From SFEL01 sp045603585 (GTDB lineage Bacteria > Bacillota > Clostridia > Christensenellales > CAG-138), in the NCBI GenBank assembly GCA_045603585.1, contig JAZUMK010000041.1, positions 1 through 45,924 on the forward strand: a stretch of DNA of 45,924 bases, written 5' to 3'. Below the pieces are notes generated by a model, which searched no databases, was not told the DNA's origin, and worked only from the letters and a program-made list of their open reading frames with translations. Positions 25,367-32,004 of the stretch are shown piece after piece; the first letter of the stretch is position 1, and every line of letters begins with the position of its first letter. The position numbers and the translations under genes were made by a program.

Positions 25367-25996
25367 TCACAGCCCTCTGATGCGAACCTCCAGCACGCGG
25401 CCGATTATCTCAACATCTCCGCCGGAAACTATCATGGGCTCATATTTGGGATTGGAAGGGATCAGCACCAGATGATTCTGCATCCATTTTACCTTGCGGA
25501 GCAATACTTCATCCTCGAGGCGAACCACGGCGATTTGGCCGTTTTCCACTCTGCTCTGCATGCGCACCAATACCAGCGCACCCTCGGGGATAAATTCGCC
25601 CGTCATGCAGTCGCCCTCAACTTCCATATAGAAGTATTCGCCGGAGATAACGTCGGAAGAGGGGAGGGGGATGTATTCGGAAATGTTTTCGTCTGCCAGT
25701 ATGGGGAGACCGGCGTGAACGCGGCCTACCAGAGGAACGCCGACGGTGTCGGTTATTGGCATAAACATGGAAGAAACGCTGCTGCGTTCCTTGAACATGG
25801 GGGTAACGGTATCGCGGCCCAGCAGATAGTCCGCAGTAACGTCAAACATATCGCACAGCTGCATTATGGCTTCGTTTGGGATGGGAACGCGGCCTGTTTC
25901 GTATTTGCATATGGCAGCCTTCTGAACTCCCAGCTGCTGACCCATATCGTCCTGAGTAAGGCCGTGCTGTTTTCTAAGCTCGCGCAGTCTGTTCAT
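25367..25996 (-). CDS. XRE-S24 (LexA/HdiR-like) repressor with Cys in place of the catalytic Ser
   Basis: A 209-residue transcription factor. Residues 1-60 form an XRE helix-turn-helix (LTQDDMGQQLGVQKAAICKYE). Residues about 86-205 form a LexA-like S24 domain with a probable self-cleavage site Ala95-Gly96 (RVHAGLP) and a catalytic Lys near 168. Where family members have GDSM, this protein reads GDCM: Cys130 (codon TGC at 25607-25609). The 35-residue spacing from the Ala-Gly site equals that in E. coli LexA, so the Cys is in register with the nucleophile. The ATG at 25996 follows AAAGGAGC. It is divergent from a 64-residue membrane protein and likely autoregulated. Confidence 0.9.
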   Translation of the reverse strand: MNRLRELRKQHGLTQDDMGQQLGVQKAAICKYETGRVPIPNEAIMQLCDMFDVTADYLLGRDTVTPMFKERSSVSSMFMPITDTVGVPLVGRVHAGLPILADENISEYIPLPSSDVISGEYFYMEVEGDCMTGEFIPEGALVLVRMQSRVENGQIAVVRLEDEVLLRKVKWMQNHLVLIPSNPKYEPMIVSGGDVEIIGRVLEVRIRGL

Positions 25997-26040
25997 CGGG
26001 GCGCTCCTTTCGGGCATAGACCCTGTAATTATCTGAATCT

Positions 26041-26069
26041 ATTGTATCTTAAAAAGAAATACAAATCAA
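26041..26069 (-). promoter_or_regulatory. Promoter of the S24 repressor gene
   Basis: On the minus strand TTGATT (26064-26069), a 17-base spacer and TACAAT (26041-26046). The spacer contains GTAT and, abutting the -10, GATAC, matching the arrangement in the divergent promoter at 26105-26133. A likely autoregulatory operator. Confidence 0.65.
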
Positions 26070-26104
26070 GCCAAAATAATGCCGCAATAGTACCAAAAAC
26101 GGTA

Positions 26105-26133
26105 TTGACAGTATCCAACAAAGATACTATAAT
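26105..26133 (+). promoter_or_regulatory. Consensus promoter with dyad operator for the 64-residue protein
   Basis: A perfect TTGACA (26105-26110), a 17-base spacer and a perfect TATAAT (26128-26133), the strongest promoter match in the window. The spacer is bounded by an inverted repeat GTATC (26111-26115) and GATAC (26123-26127). Further half-site-like words, GTACC at 26090-26094 and GGTAT at 26101-26105, lie just upstream. A repressor bound here would block polymerase directly. Confidence 0.75.
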
Positions 26134-26217
26134 GCAAATATCACCTAACAAGAAACTTTGACGCGAAAACGATAATGATCACGTTTCCGCAGGAGATATA
26201 AATCCAGGAGGTACGTT

Positions 26218-26412
26218 ATGAATTACTTCGGCCTGTTCTTCACCTTTATGGTTCCCGGTATCATCATCGGCACTATGGCTGCCGCCGCTGCAAAGCAGGC
26301 TGCGGATAAGCGCCGCCGCGAGGCTGTAAGAGCCCGCCGTGCCGCCATGGCTGCTGTGCCCCGCAACAAGCTCTATGTATGCACCCTTGAAAAGGAAGCA
26401 AAGGCCGCCTAA
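26218..26412 (+). CDS. 64-residue small membrane protein, divergent from the S24 repressor
   Basis: A short protein of unknown function. An N-terminal hydrophobic helix (about 3-25, FGLFFTFMVPGIIIGTMAAA) is followed by a strongly basic, Ala/Arg-rich segment (about 31-45) and a tail NKLYVCTLEKEAKAA with one cysteine. It is predicted to be single-pass with the basic part in the cytoplasm. The ATG follows an ideal AGGAGG, and the gene has the most perfect promoter in the window, so strong regulated expression is expected. The 78-nt leader contains a hairpin (26163-26171 with 26182-26190, one mismatch). Expression under a damage-responsive repressor is inference. Confidence 0.75.
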   Translation: MNYFGLFFTFMVPGIIIGTMAAAAAKQAADKRRREAVRARRAAMAAVPRNKLYVCTLEKEAKAA

Positions 26413-26482
26413 AGGGGAAAGGCAGGTTATTATTTCGATATTAAGTTTTGCTTGATAAGGGCAAAAAACAATAATTCAATAT

Positions 26483-26700
26483 GCGCCATTGTAAAAGCGC
26501 CGCGAAAGCGGCGCTTTTGCAATGGCGCGCTGCGCATCCAAAAAGTCCCGAATGAACTTTTTTGAGAATTACAGGCTTTCCCTCTCGCTGCAAGCGGCTC
26601 CCGGGCGGGAAAGCCTGCAGAGAAAGAAAACCTGCGGTTTTCATCCGTTTCGCCGTACGTGCCGCCGAAGCTGGAATAAAAGTTAAGGGTTGCGACCCTT
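26483..26700. repeat. Highly structured intergenic element of five consecutive hairpins
   Basis: It contains, in order: a 21-bp stem with one G.U pair and a GAAA tetraloop (26483-26503 with 26508-26528); a 7-bp AAAAAGT/ACTTTTT hairpin near 26539-26561; an 11-bp perfect stem CAGGCTTTCCC/GGGAAAGCCTG (26572-26582 with 26607-26617); a 7-bp stem around TGC (26626-26642); and a 6-bp stem around TGCG (26685-26700). The inner part of the first hairpin (26493-26518) looks like a terminator and may end the small-protein transcript. The GC-rich block differs from the AT-rich flanks. It could be a dispersed non-autonomous repeat or a structured RNA; no known family was recognised. The rest of the 26413-26877 gap holds only the next promoter. 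Confidence 0.55.
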
Positions 26701-26809
26701 GACAATCCCGGAGAAGGGGAAGATGCATATAATATTGTGGTATTATAGGGGCATTGCTTTTTTAAATAGAGTGCATTTTCTGCGAAAGTGTAAACTTATT
26801 CCCCTAAGC

Positions 26810-26838
26810 TTGTAGCTTTATGGGAATTGAAGTATAAT
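26810..26838 (+). promoter_or_regulatory. Promoter candidate for the PQQ-propeller operon
   Basis: TTGTAG (26810-26815), a 17-base spacer and a perfect TATAAT (26833-26838), about 40 bases before the ATG at 26878. A GGCGGGG ribosome binding site precedes that ATG. Confidence 0.55.
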
Positions 26839-26877
26839 ATGAATAACTTTAATGTATATTAGGCGGGGTATGTCATA

Positions 26878-28845
26878 ATGGCAAAACGACGCAGAAGAAG
26901 AAGCAAAAAATACAGGAAGCTGCGCAATGCGCTGCGCATAGCGCTGGCGCTGCTGGTGGTTGCGGCAATAATCACCGGCATTGTATTGCTGATATCCGGT
27001 ATCATAAATAAGGACAAGGAGCCCGCTCCCGAGGGAGAAAAGGTGGGCTTTATCGGTCGTCTCCTCGGCAAGGATGACGAAATTTCCGAGCCCCCTGTTG
27101 ATGGAACAGAGGCGGAGCAGACAGGCGAGCAGCCTGAGGAACAGCCGGAGGAAGAGAAGAAGGGCTTCTTTGCCCGCCTGTTTGGCAAGAAGAATGAGGG
27201 CGGCAGCATATTCTCTCAGGAGGATCCCGAACCCACTCCTACTCCCATGCCCACTCCCACCCCCCTTCCGGAATTTGCACCCTATGCTGTCAGCGGCACC
27301 ACCGCTGCAGACTTTGGCCTGCAGACCGCCGTTGAGGTGGATGGCAATGTGATGGATCCCAGCGCATATGTGGCCACCGAGACCATCGACTTTGGCGAGG
27401 GAAGCGAATATACCGACGTGGAGGGCGTTATTTCCTTCCGCGGCAACAATTTCCGCGACAGCGCCGCATACGGCACCGTATCCATGACTGCCAAGAAGTT
27501 CAGCACTACCCCCTGGACTTTCTCCGTGGGCAGCATGAGCAAGATGGCATACTCAGGCGGCGGCAGTTGGACAGGCTGCGGCTGGACCGGTCAGCCCCTT
27601 ATCGTAAGATGGCCCGAAAGCACCAAGAAGATAATGAACATGTATGACTGGGCCAAGGCCAAGGAAGGTCTGGTGGAGGTAATATATGCCACCATGGATG
27701 GGCATATTTACTTCCTCGATCTGGAAAGCGGACAGCAGACCCGCGAATCCATAAGCCTAGGCTTCCCTTTCAAGGGCGCAGGTGCACTTGACCCCCGCGG
27801 CTATCCTATAATGTACCTTGGCTCCGGCGATGACAGCCCCTCTCAGGGCAAGGATTCCTCCCATGCCTTTATAATCAGCCTTGTGGACGGCTCCATTATG
27901 TATGAGTTTGGCTATCAGGATCCCTTCCGCCTGCGGGAGCTTTCCTACTTTGACAGCTCCGCCCTTGTGGATGCGGAAACCGATACCCTCATATATCCCG
28001 GCGAAAACGGCATACTGTACCTTATAAAGCTGAATACCCAGTACGATGAGGCGGCAGGTACACTGTCCATAAATCCCGGCAGGGTGGTAAAGTGGCGCTA
28101 TAAGGGCGCTCGCAGCAACACCGCAGGCGTTACCGCCAGCGATGCATACTGGCTGGGCATTGAGGACAGCGCAATAGTATGGCGCGGCCATATTATATTT
28201 ACGGATAACGGCGGCCATATGATATGCCTTGATATTAATACTCTGCAGGTAAAATGGGTACAGGATACTCTGGACGATACCAACTGCACCGGTGTTCTTG
28301 CTCTCGAGGGCGATGCAAAGCATCCTTACATCTATACTTCAACCTCATTCCATGGCGGCTGGCGTTCACCTATGGACAGAACTGCGCCTATCCCCATCTG
28401 GAAAATAGACGCTCTTACAGGCGAAAAGGTATGGACAAACAACGATTATAACTGCCAGACCATCGAAAACGTATCAGGCGGCGTACAGGGCTCCTTTGTA
28501 TCCGGCAAGGGTACTCTGTCCAATTACATACTTGCTCCTGTGGCCATGACAAACGGCTCCAAGGGCGAACTGGTTGCCCTTAACCGCAATGACGGCACCG
28601 TGGCCTGGAAGTATGAATTCCAGGGCTATCCCTGGAGCTCCCCCGTGGCGGTATACGACGAAAACGGCACAGGCTATATAATCCAGTGCACCAAGTCCGG
28701 CTATATCCACCTGTTTGACGACAAGGGCAATCTGCTGGATGAGATGAACCTGGGCTCCAACATAGAGGCATCCCCCGCTGTGTTTGATAATACAATCGTG
28801 GTGGGCACCAGAGGCGGCCTCATTTACGGAATAAAACTTACTTAA
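26878..28845 (+). CDS. Membrane-anchored PQQ-type beta-propeller protein
   Basis: A 655-residue protein with a very basic cytoplasmic N-terminus (MAKRRRRRSKK), one transmembrane helix (about 19-43) and a long outside linker rich in Glu and Pro, with a PTPTPMPTPTP stretch near 119-129. The rest is a PQQ-like beta-propeller with repeated blade endings such as IYFLDLESG, MICLDINTLQVKW, IWKIDALTGEKVW, LVALNRNDGTVAWKYEF and IHLFDDKGNLL. The linker holds two copies of a GFxxRLxGK motif (57-65 and 96-104). It is probably a non-enzymatic scaffold or wall-facing binding protein. It lies 18 bases upstream of hflX. Confidence 0.85.
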   Translation: MAKRRRRRSKKYRKLRNALRIALALLVVAAIITGIVLLISGIINKDKEPAPEGEKVGFIGRLLGKDDEISEPPVDGTEAEQTGEQPEEQPEEEKKGFFARLFGKKNEGGSIFSQEDPEPTPTPMPTPTPLPEFAPYAVSGTTAADFGLQTAVEVDGNVMDPSAYVATETIDFGEGSEYTDVEGVISFRGNNFRDSAAYGTVSMTAKKFSTTPWTFSVGSMSKMAYSGGGSWTGCGWTGQPLIVRWPESTKKIMNMYDWAKAKEGLVEVIYATMDGHIYFLDLESGQQTRESISLGFPFKGAGALDPRGYPIMYLGSGDDSPSQGKDSSHAFIISLVDGSIMYEFGYQDPFRLRELSYFDSSALVDAETDTLIYPGENGILYLIKLNTQYDEAAGTLSINPGRVVKWRYKGARSNTAGVTASDAYWLGIEDSAIVWRGHIIFTDNGGHMICLDINTLQVKWVQDTLDDTNCTGVLALEGDAKHPYIYTSTSFHGGWRSPMDRTAPIPIWKIDALTGEKVWTNNDYNCQTIENVSGGVQGSFVSGKGTLSNYILAPVAMTNGSKGELVALNRNDGTVAWKYEFQGYPWSSPVAVYDENGTGYIIQCTKSGYIHLFDDKGNLLDEMNLGSNIEASPAVFDNTIVVGTRGGLIYGIKLT

Positions 28846-28863
28846 ATATTTAGCGGAGACACA

Positions 28864-30645
28864 ATGGCAAAGGTAAACGGAAACACCGAAGGGATAAAAA
28901 ACACGCTGCTGGAGCGGATAGAGGGCATATATGATATCCGCATGGCTCAGCAGGAGTTTGCGTCCCACGAGCTTGTGGCGGAGCTTGCAGAGCTTACCGG
29001 CATCCTCGGGCGGGAGATTTCCGTTTACATCGGCCGTGACGGCAGGATTGCCGACGTATCCATAGGCGACAGCGGCAAGGTATCCATGCCCAATATGCGC
29101 CTTGTGCGCAATGAAGACAGGCTTTGCGGCGTGCGCTGCATACATACCCACCCCAGCGGAGATGGGCGGCTGTCCGGCGTGGACCTTGGCACACTTAAGA
29201 GCATGCGCCTTGACAGTATGGCGGCCATTGGTGTAAACGCCGAGGGCGAGGCCACCTCCATGTACGCATCCTACATAGGCGATGCGGACGAGGCGGGGGA
29301 GCGGGGCGTGCTGATATACGGCCCCATGCGCCCCTATAAGCTGCCTCAGCGGCTGCTGATAAAGGAAATATATATATCGGACGACAGGCTTAAATCCTCC
29401 ACCTATGAGGCGGAGGGCAGCCGTCCCGAGCGGGCAATACTGGTTGGCCTTGAAAACAACGAGGCATACGATACCCTTGACGAGCTTGCGGAGCTTGCAA
29501 AGACTGCAGGCGCTGTGGTGGTGGGCAAATTCACCCAGCGCAGGGGCGCCATAGACAATGCCACCTACATAGGCTCCGGCAAAGCGGAGGAACTGTCCCT
29601 CAAGGGCAGCGAGCTGGAGGCGGATATTTTCATATTCGACGATGAGCTTTCCGCAATACAGAACCGCAACCTTGAAGAAATTCTGGGTACAAGGGTAATA
29701 GACCGCACCGCCCTCATACTGGACATATTCGCTCAGCGTGCCACTTCCCGTGAGGGCAAGCTGCAGGTTGAGCTGGCTCAGCAGAAATACAGGCGCTCAA
29801 GGCTGCTTGGTCAGGGTACTGTGCTGTCCCGTCTGGGCGGCGGCATAGGCACCAGAGGCCCCGGCGAAAAGAAGCTGGAGATAGACAAGCGCCGCATAAG
29901 GGACCGCATAAACGAGCTGTCTCAGGAGCTTAAGGAAGTGGAAAAACAGAGGGGACTCAGGCGGGCAAAGCGTCAGAAGAACACCGTGCCCCTTGTTGCG
30001 TTGGTAGGCTACACCAACGCCGGCAAGTCCACATTGCTCAATGCCCTTACAGGGGCAGGGGTAATGGCGGAGAATATGCTGTTTGCCACACTTGACCCTG
30101 TTGTGCGTCAGGCGGTGCTGCCGGACGGCACACCTGTGCTGCTGTCTGATACGGTTGGCTTTATCAATAAGCTGCCCCATGACCTGGTTGAGGCTTTCCG
30201 CTCCACCTTGGAAGAAGCTGCTGCGGCGGATCTTATACTCCACGTTGTGGACAGGTCTTCCTCATATTACGAAAGCCAGATGGCGGTGGTTGAGGAGGTT
30301 CTTTCCTCCCTTGGCGCAGGGGATGTGCCCAGGATAAACGTATACAACAAGCGCGACCTTGTAGCTGAGCGCACGCCCGTGGACGGCATATTTATAAGCG
30401 CCGCAAAGAACGAGGGCATTGACGAACTGCTTGCAGAAATAGAGCGCAGGCTCAACAGCTCCCGCATAGAGGTGGAGCTGTGCATACCCTATGATAAATA
30501 CGAGGCCATGACTATCATCCGTGCAGAGGGAAGGATACTTTCCGAGGAGCATGAAGCGGATGGCACTCATGTAAAGGCACAGCTTGAGGAAAGCACCATG
30601 TGGAAGCTGAGAAAGATACTGGGGGAAACATATGGGCAAAACTAA
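28864..30645 (+). CDS. hflX: Ribosome-associated GTPase HflX with N-terminal JAMM-like domain
   Basis: A 593-residue protein. The C-terminal two thirds are HflX, a GTPase that binds the 50S subunit and splits or rescues stalled ribosomes. They comprise the N-terminal HflX domain, a coiled coil with GRGPGEKKLE-type residues, and a G domain with P-loop GYTNAGKST (about 382-390), DTVGFI and NKRD. About 190 residues precede this. They include HTHPSGDGRLSGVD (94-107), matching the JAMM metal motif HxHP-x6-SxxD with RadC spacing. This extension is found in other Clostridial HflX proteins as far as I know; its activity is unknown. It overlaps the next gene by 14 bases. Confidence 0.93.
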   Translation: MAKVNGNTEGIKNTLLERIEGIYDIRMAQQEFASHELVAELAELTGILGREISVYIGRDGRIADVSIGDSGKVSMPNMRLVRNEDRLCGVRCIHTHPSGDGRLSGVDLGTLKSMRLDSMAAIGVNAEGEATSMYASYIGDADEAGERGVLIYGPMRPYKLPQRLLIKEIYISDDRLKSSTYEAEGSRPERAILVGLENNEAYDTLDELAELAKTAGAVVVGKFTQRRGAIDNATYIGSGKAEELSLKGSELEADIFIFDDELSAIQNRNLEEILGTRVIDRTALILDIFAQRATSREGKLQVELAQQKYRRSRLLGQGTVLSRLGGGIGTRGPGEKKLEIDKRRIRDRINELSQELKEVEKQRGLRRAKRQKNTVPLVALVGYTNAGKSTLLNALTGAGVMAENMLFATLDPVVRQAVLPDGTPVLLSDTVGFINKLPHDLVEAFRSTLEEAAAADLILHVVDRSSSYYESQMAVVEEVLSSLGAGDVPRINVYNKRDLVAERTPVDGIFISAAKNEGIDELLAEIERRLNSSRIEVELCIPYDKYEAMTIIRAEGRILSEEHEADGTHVKAQLEESTMWKLRKILGETYGQN

Positions 30646-31309
30646 AGTCATAGCCATAGAGGGCATAGACGGCAGCGGCAAGAGCGTTCAGTTTGCAAGG
30701 CTGAAGGCCGCCATAGAAGCCATGGGCCATACCGTTGAGGCCAGAGAATACCCTGTGTATTCTTCCTATTTCGGCTCGCTGGTGGGAGAATACCTTTCCG
30801 GCTCCGGCGGGGTAAAGGCGGATACCGTGGATGCAAAAAGCATGGCGCTGTGGTTTGCGCTGGACAGATGGGAGGATATGAAGAACCATCGGGATGGCGA
30901 ATACGACTATATGCTGATAAACCGCTACGTTCTCAGCAACGGCGTATATCAGAGCATTCGTGATATAGACCTTGGCAAAGAAGACCTTGTGGATTGGGTA
31001 TTCGATCTTGAATACAATCACTTTGGACTGCCCAGAGCGGATCTGTTCCTTTTTTATGATGTGGCCACCGCTCAGGCCGGAGAAAACGTAATGAAAAAAG
31101 GCTTCCGTGATTATGTGGGCGGCGAAAAGAAGGACGTATACGAATCCTCCGGCGGCATACAGGAGCGGGCAAGGGCAAAGTATCTTGAAACCGCACAGCG
31201 CAGGGATGATATCGCCGTAATACAGTGCATGGGAGCAAGCGGCTTCCGCACCATAGATGACATCGCCGCAGAAACCTTGACCGTATTAAAAGAGCGAAAC
31301 TTCATATAA
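30632..31309 (+). CDS. tmk: Thymidylate kinase
   Basis: A 225-residue P-loop kinase that phosphorylates dTMP to dTDP. It has the P-loop GIDGSGKS (11-18), the dTMP-binding EYPVYSS (about 39-45, in place of the usual REPG), and a DRW segment (about 78-80). A second, less typical part is NRYVLSNGVYQ, equivalent to the DRYxxSxxAYQ motif. The departures (NRY for DRY, REYP for REPG) fit the 'thymidylate kinase-like' subgroup of Clostridia. It overlaps hflX by 14 bases and ends in a terminator. Close nucleoside monophosphate kinases are the main alternative. Confidence 0.85.
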   Translation: MGKTKVIAIEGIDGSGKSVQFARLKAAIEAMGHTVEAREYPVYSSYFGSLVGEYLSGSGGVKADTVDAKSMALWFALDRWEDMKNHRDGEYDYMLINRYVLSNGVYQSIRDIDLGKEDLVDWVFDLEYNHFGLPRADLFLFYDVATAQAGENVMKKGFRDYVGGEKKDVYESSGGIQERARAKYLETAQRRDDIAVIQCMGASGFRTIDDIAAETLTVLKERNFI

Positions 31310-31320
31310 CAAAAAGCAAG

Positions 31321-31349
31321 CCCGCCGCATATGCGGCGGGTTTATATTT
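31321..31349. terminator. Bidirectional intrinsic terminator
   Basis: A perfect 20-base palindrome (31321-31340, CCCGCCGCAT and its complement) followed by TTTATATTT on the plus strand and by GCTTTTTG on the minus strand. Confidence 0.85.
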
Positions 31350-31908
31350 GCGGCACATTTTTTACCGCCTCAGCCAGCTTTTGCCAGCACATGCCGTCCA
31401 CCCATTCTTCGGCCGAAAGGCCGGTATTATATCGGAAGCGTTTTAAGGAGGAAAGGGTATCCTGGCAAAATCTTCCTGACATAAGGCAGGGAAAGCCTGC
31501 AATATTAAGGCATCGCTGCAGAATAAAGCAATAAACCCCGCTATTTCCCGGGAAAAGAAGAGGATACGGCACAAAAACCGACGCAGGCGGAGCAATGTCC
31601 ACCTCTGCATGGATCCATGTTGGGGTACGGTATTGGGGCTGTACATATGAGAAAAGGCCGCTGTGAACACACCAGCGGCGTATTTCGTTTTGACGGGCGA
31701 TGGGGTTTTTGCAGGGGACAGTCAGCGCAAAATCACCCGCAATGCCTCCGTAATGCCGTGAGAACTCCATGCTGCGGCTGGGCTGCACAGGCACAAAGCA
31801 GCGCAGGGGCTTAAGCTCAAATCGGCTGCACAGCTGCTCTGCGGCATTGAGAAAGCCTTCATCCGTCCATGCCATATGTACATGGGAATCCAATAGAGGG
31901 GATTCCAT
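31342..31908 (-). CDS. Unrecognised protein with an N-terminal DSHVH motif
   Basis: A 188-residue reading frame of unknown function. It begins MESPLLDSHVHMAW, like the first metal-binding motif of amidohydrolase, TatD or PHP enzymes, but no second metal-binding motif was found. It ends GLSAEEWVDGMCWQKLAEAV. The frame opens up to 31956, but that ATG lies inside the terminator hairpin of the LCP gene, so the ATG at 31908 is preferred. Neither start has a ribosome binding site, and no promoter was seen. It could be a remnant of a larger TatD-like gene or an amidohydrolase-related protein. Codon use looks coding but less regular than in its neighbours. Confidence 0.5.
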   Translation of the reverse strand: MESPLLDSHVHMAWTDEGFLNAAEQLCSRFELKPLRCFVPVQPSRSMEFSRHYGGIAGDFALTVPCKNPIARQNEIRRWCVHSGLFSYVQPQYRTPTWIHAEVDIAPPASVFVPYPLLFPGNSGVYCFILQRCLNIAGFPCLMSGRFCQDTLSSLKRFRYNTGLSAEEWVDGMCWQKLAEAVKNVPQI

Positions 31909-31944
31909 GGTATAAAAATCATTTTTTGATTTGCTGTAAACAAA

Positions 31945-31978
31945 AGGCGTCGCCATGTTTTAATGTATGGCGGCGCCT
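31945..31978. terminator. Bidirectional terminator after the LCP gene
   Basis: A 12-bp stem (31945-31956 with 31967-31978, one G.U) with a 10-base loop. T-rich tails lie on both sides (GATTTTTT plus, TTTTGTTT minus). The minus direction ends the LCP gene transcript. Confidence 0.8.
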
Positions 31979-32004
31979 GATTTTTTGTGATGGTATAAAT
32001 GATT

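Noticed and set aside
26430..26728. Two overlapping minus-strand open frames of 91 and 95 codons covering the structured element
   Set aside because: No ribosome binding site, one begins at a TTG, and the frames follow the GC-rich hairpins; they look like open frames through a structured repeat rather than genes.
26699..26733. TTGACA (26699) and TATAAT (26728) after the hairpin element as a promoter
   Set aside because: The spacer would be 23 bases, far from the usual 16-18; the promoter at 26810-26838 fits better.
27230..27270. Short C/T-rich repeats encoding PTPTPMPTPTP as a possible tandem repeat or CRISPR-like array
   Set aside because: It is a low-complexity Pro/Thr linker within the propeller protein, as also seen in the LCP and M23 proteins; no spacers or repeats of CRISPR type.
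31331..31534. 67-codon plus-strand frame opposite the DSHVH gene
   Set aside because: It starts in the terminator palindrome, has no ribosome binding site and no recognisable protein features.
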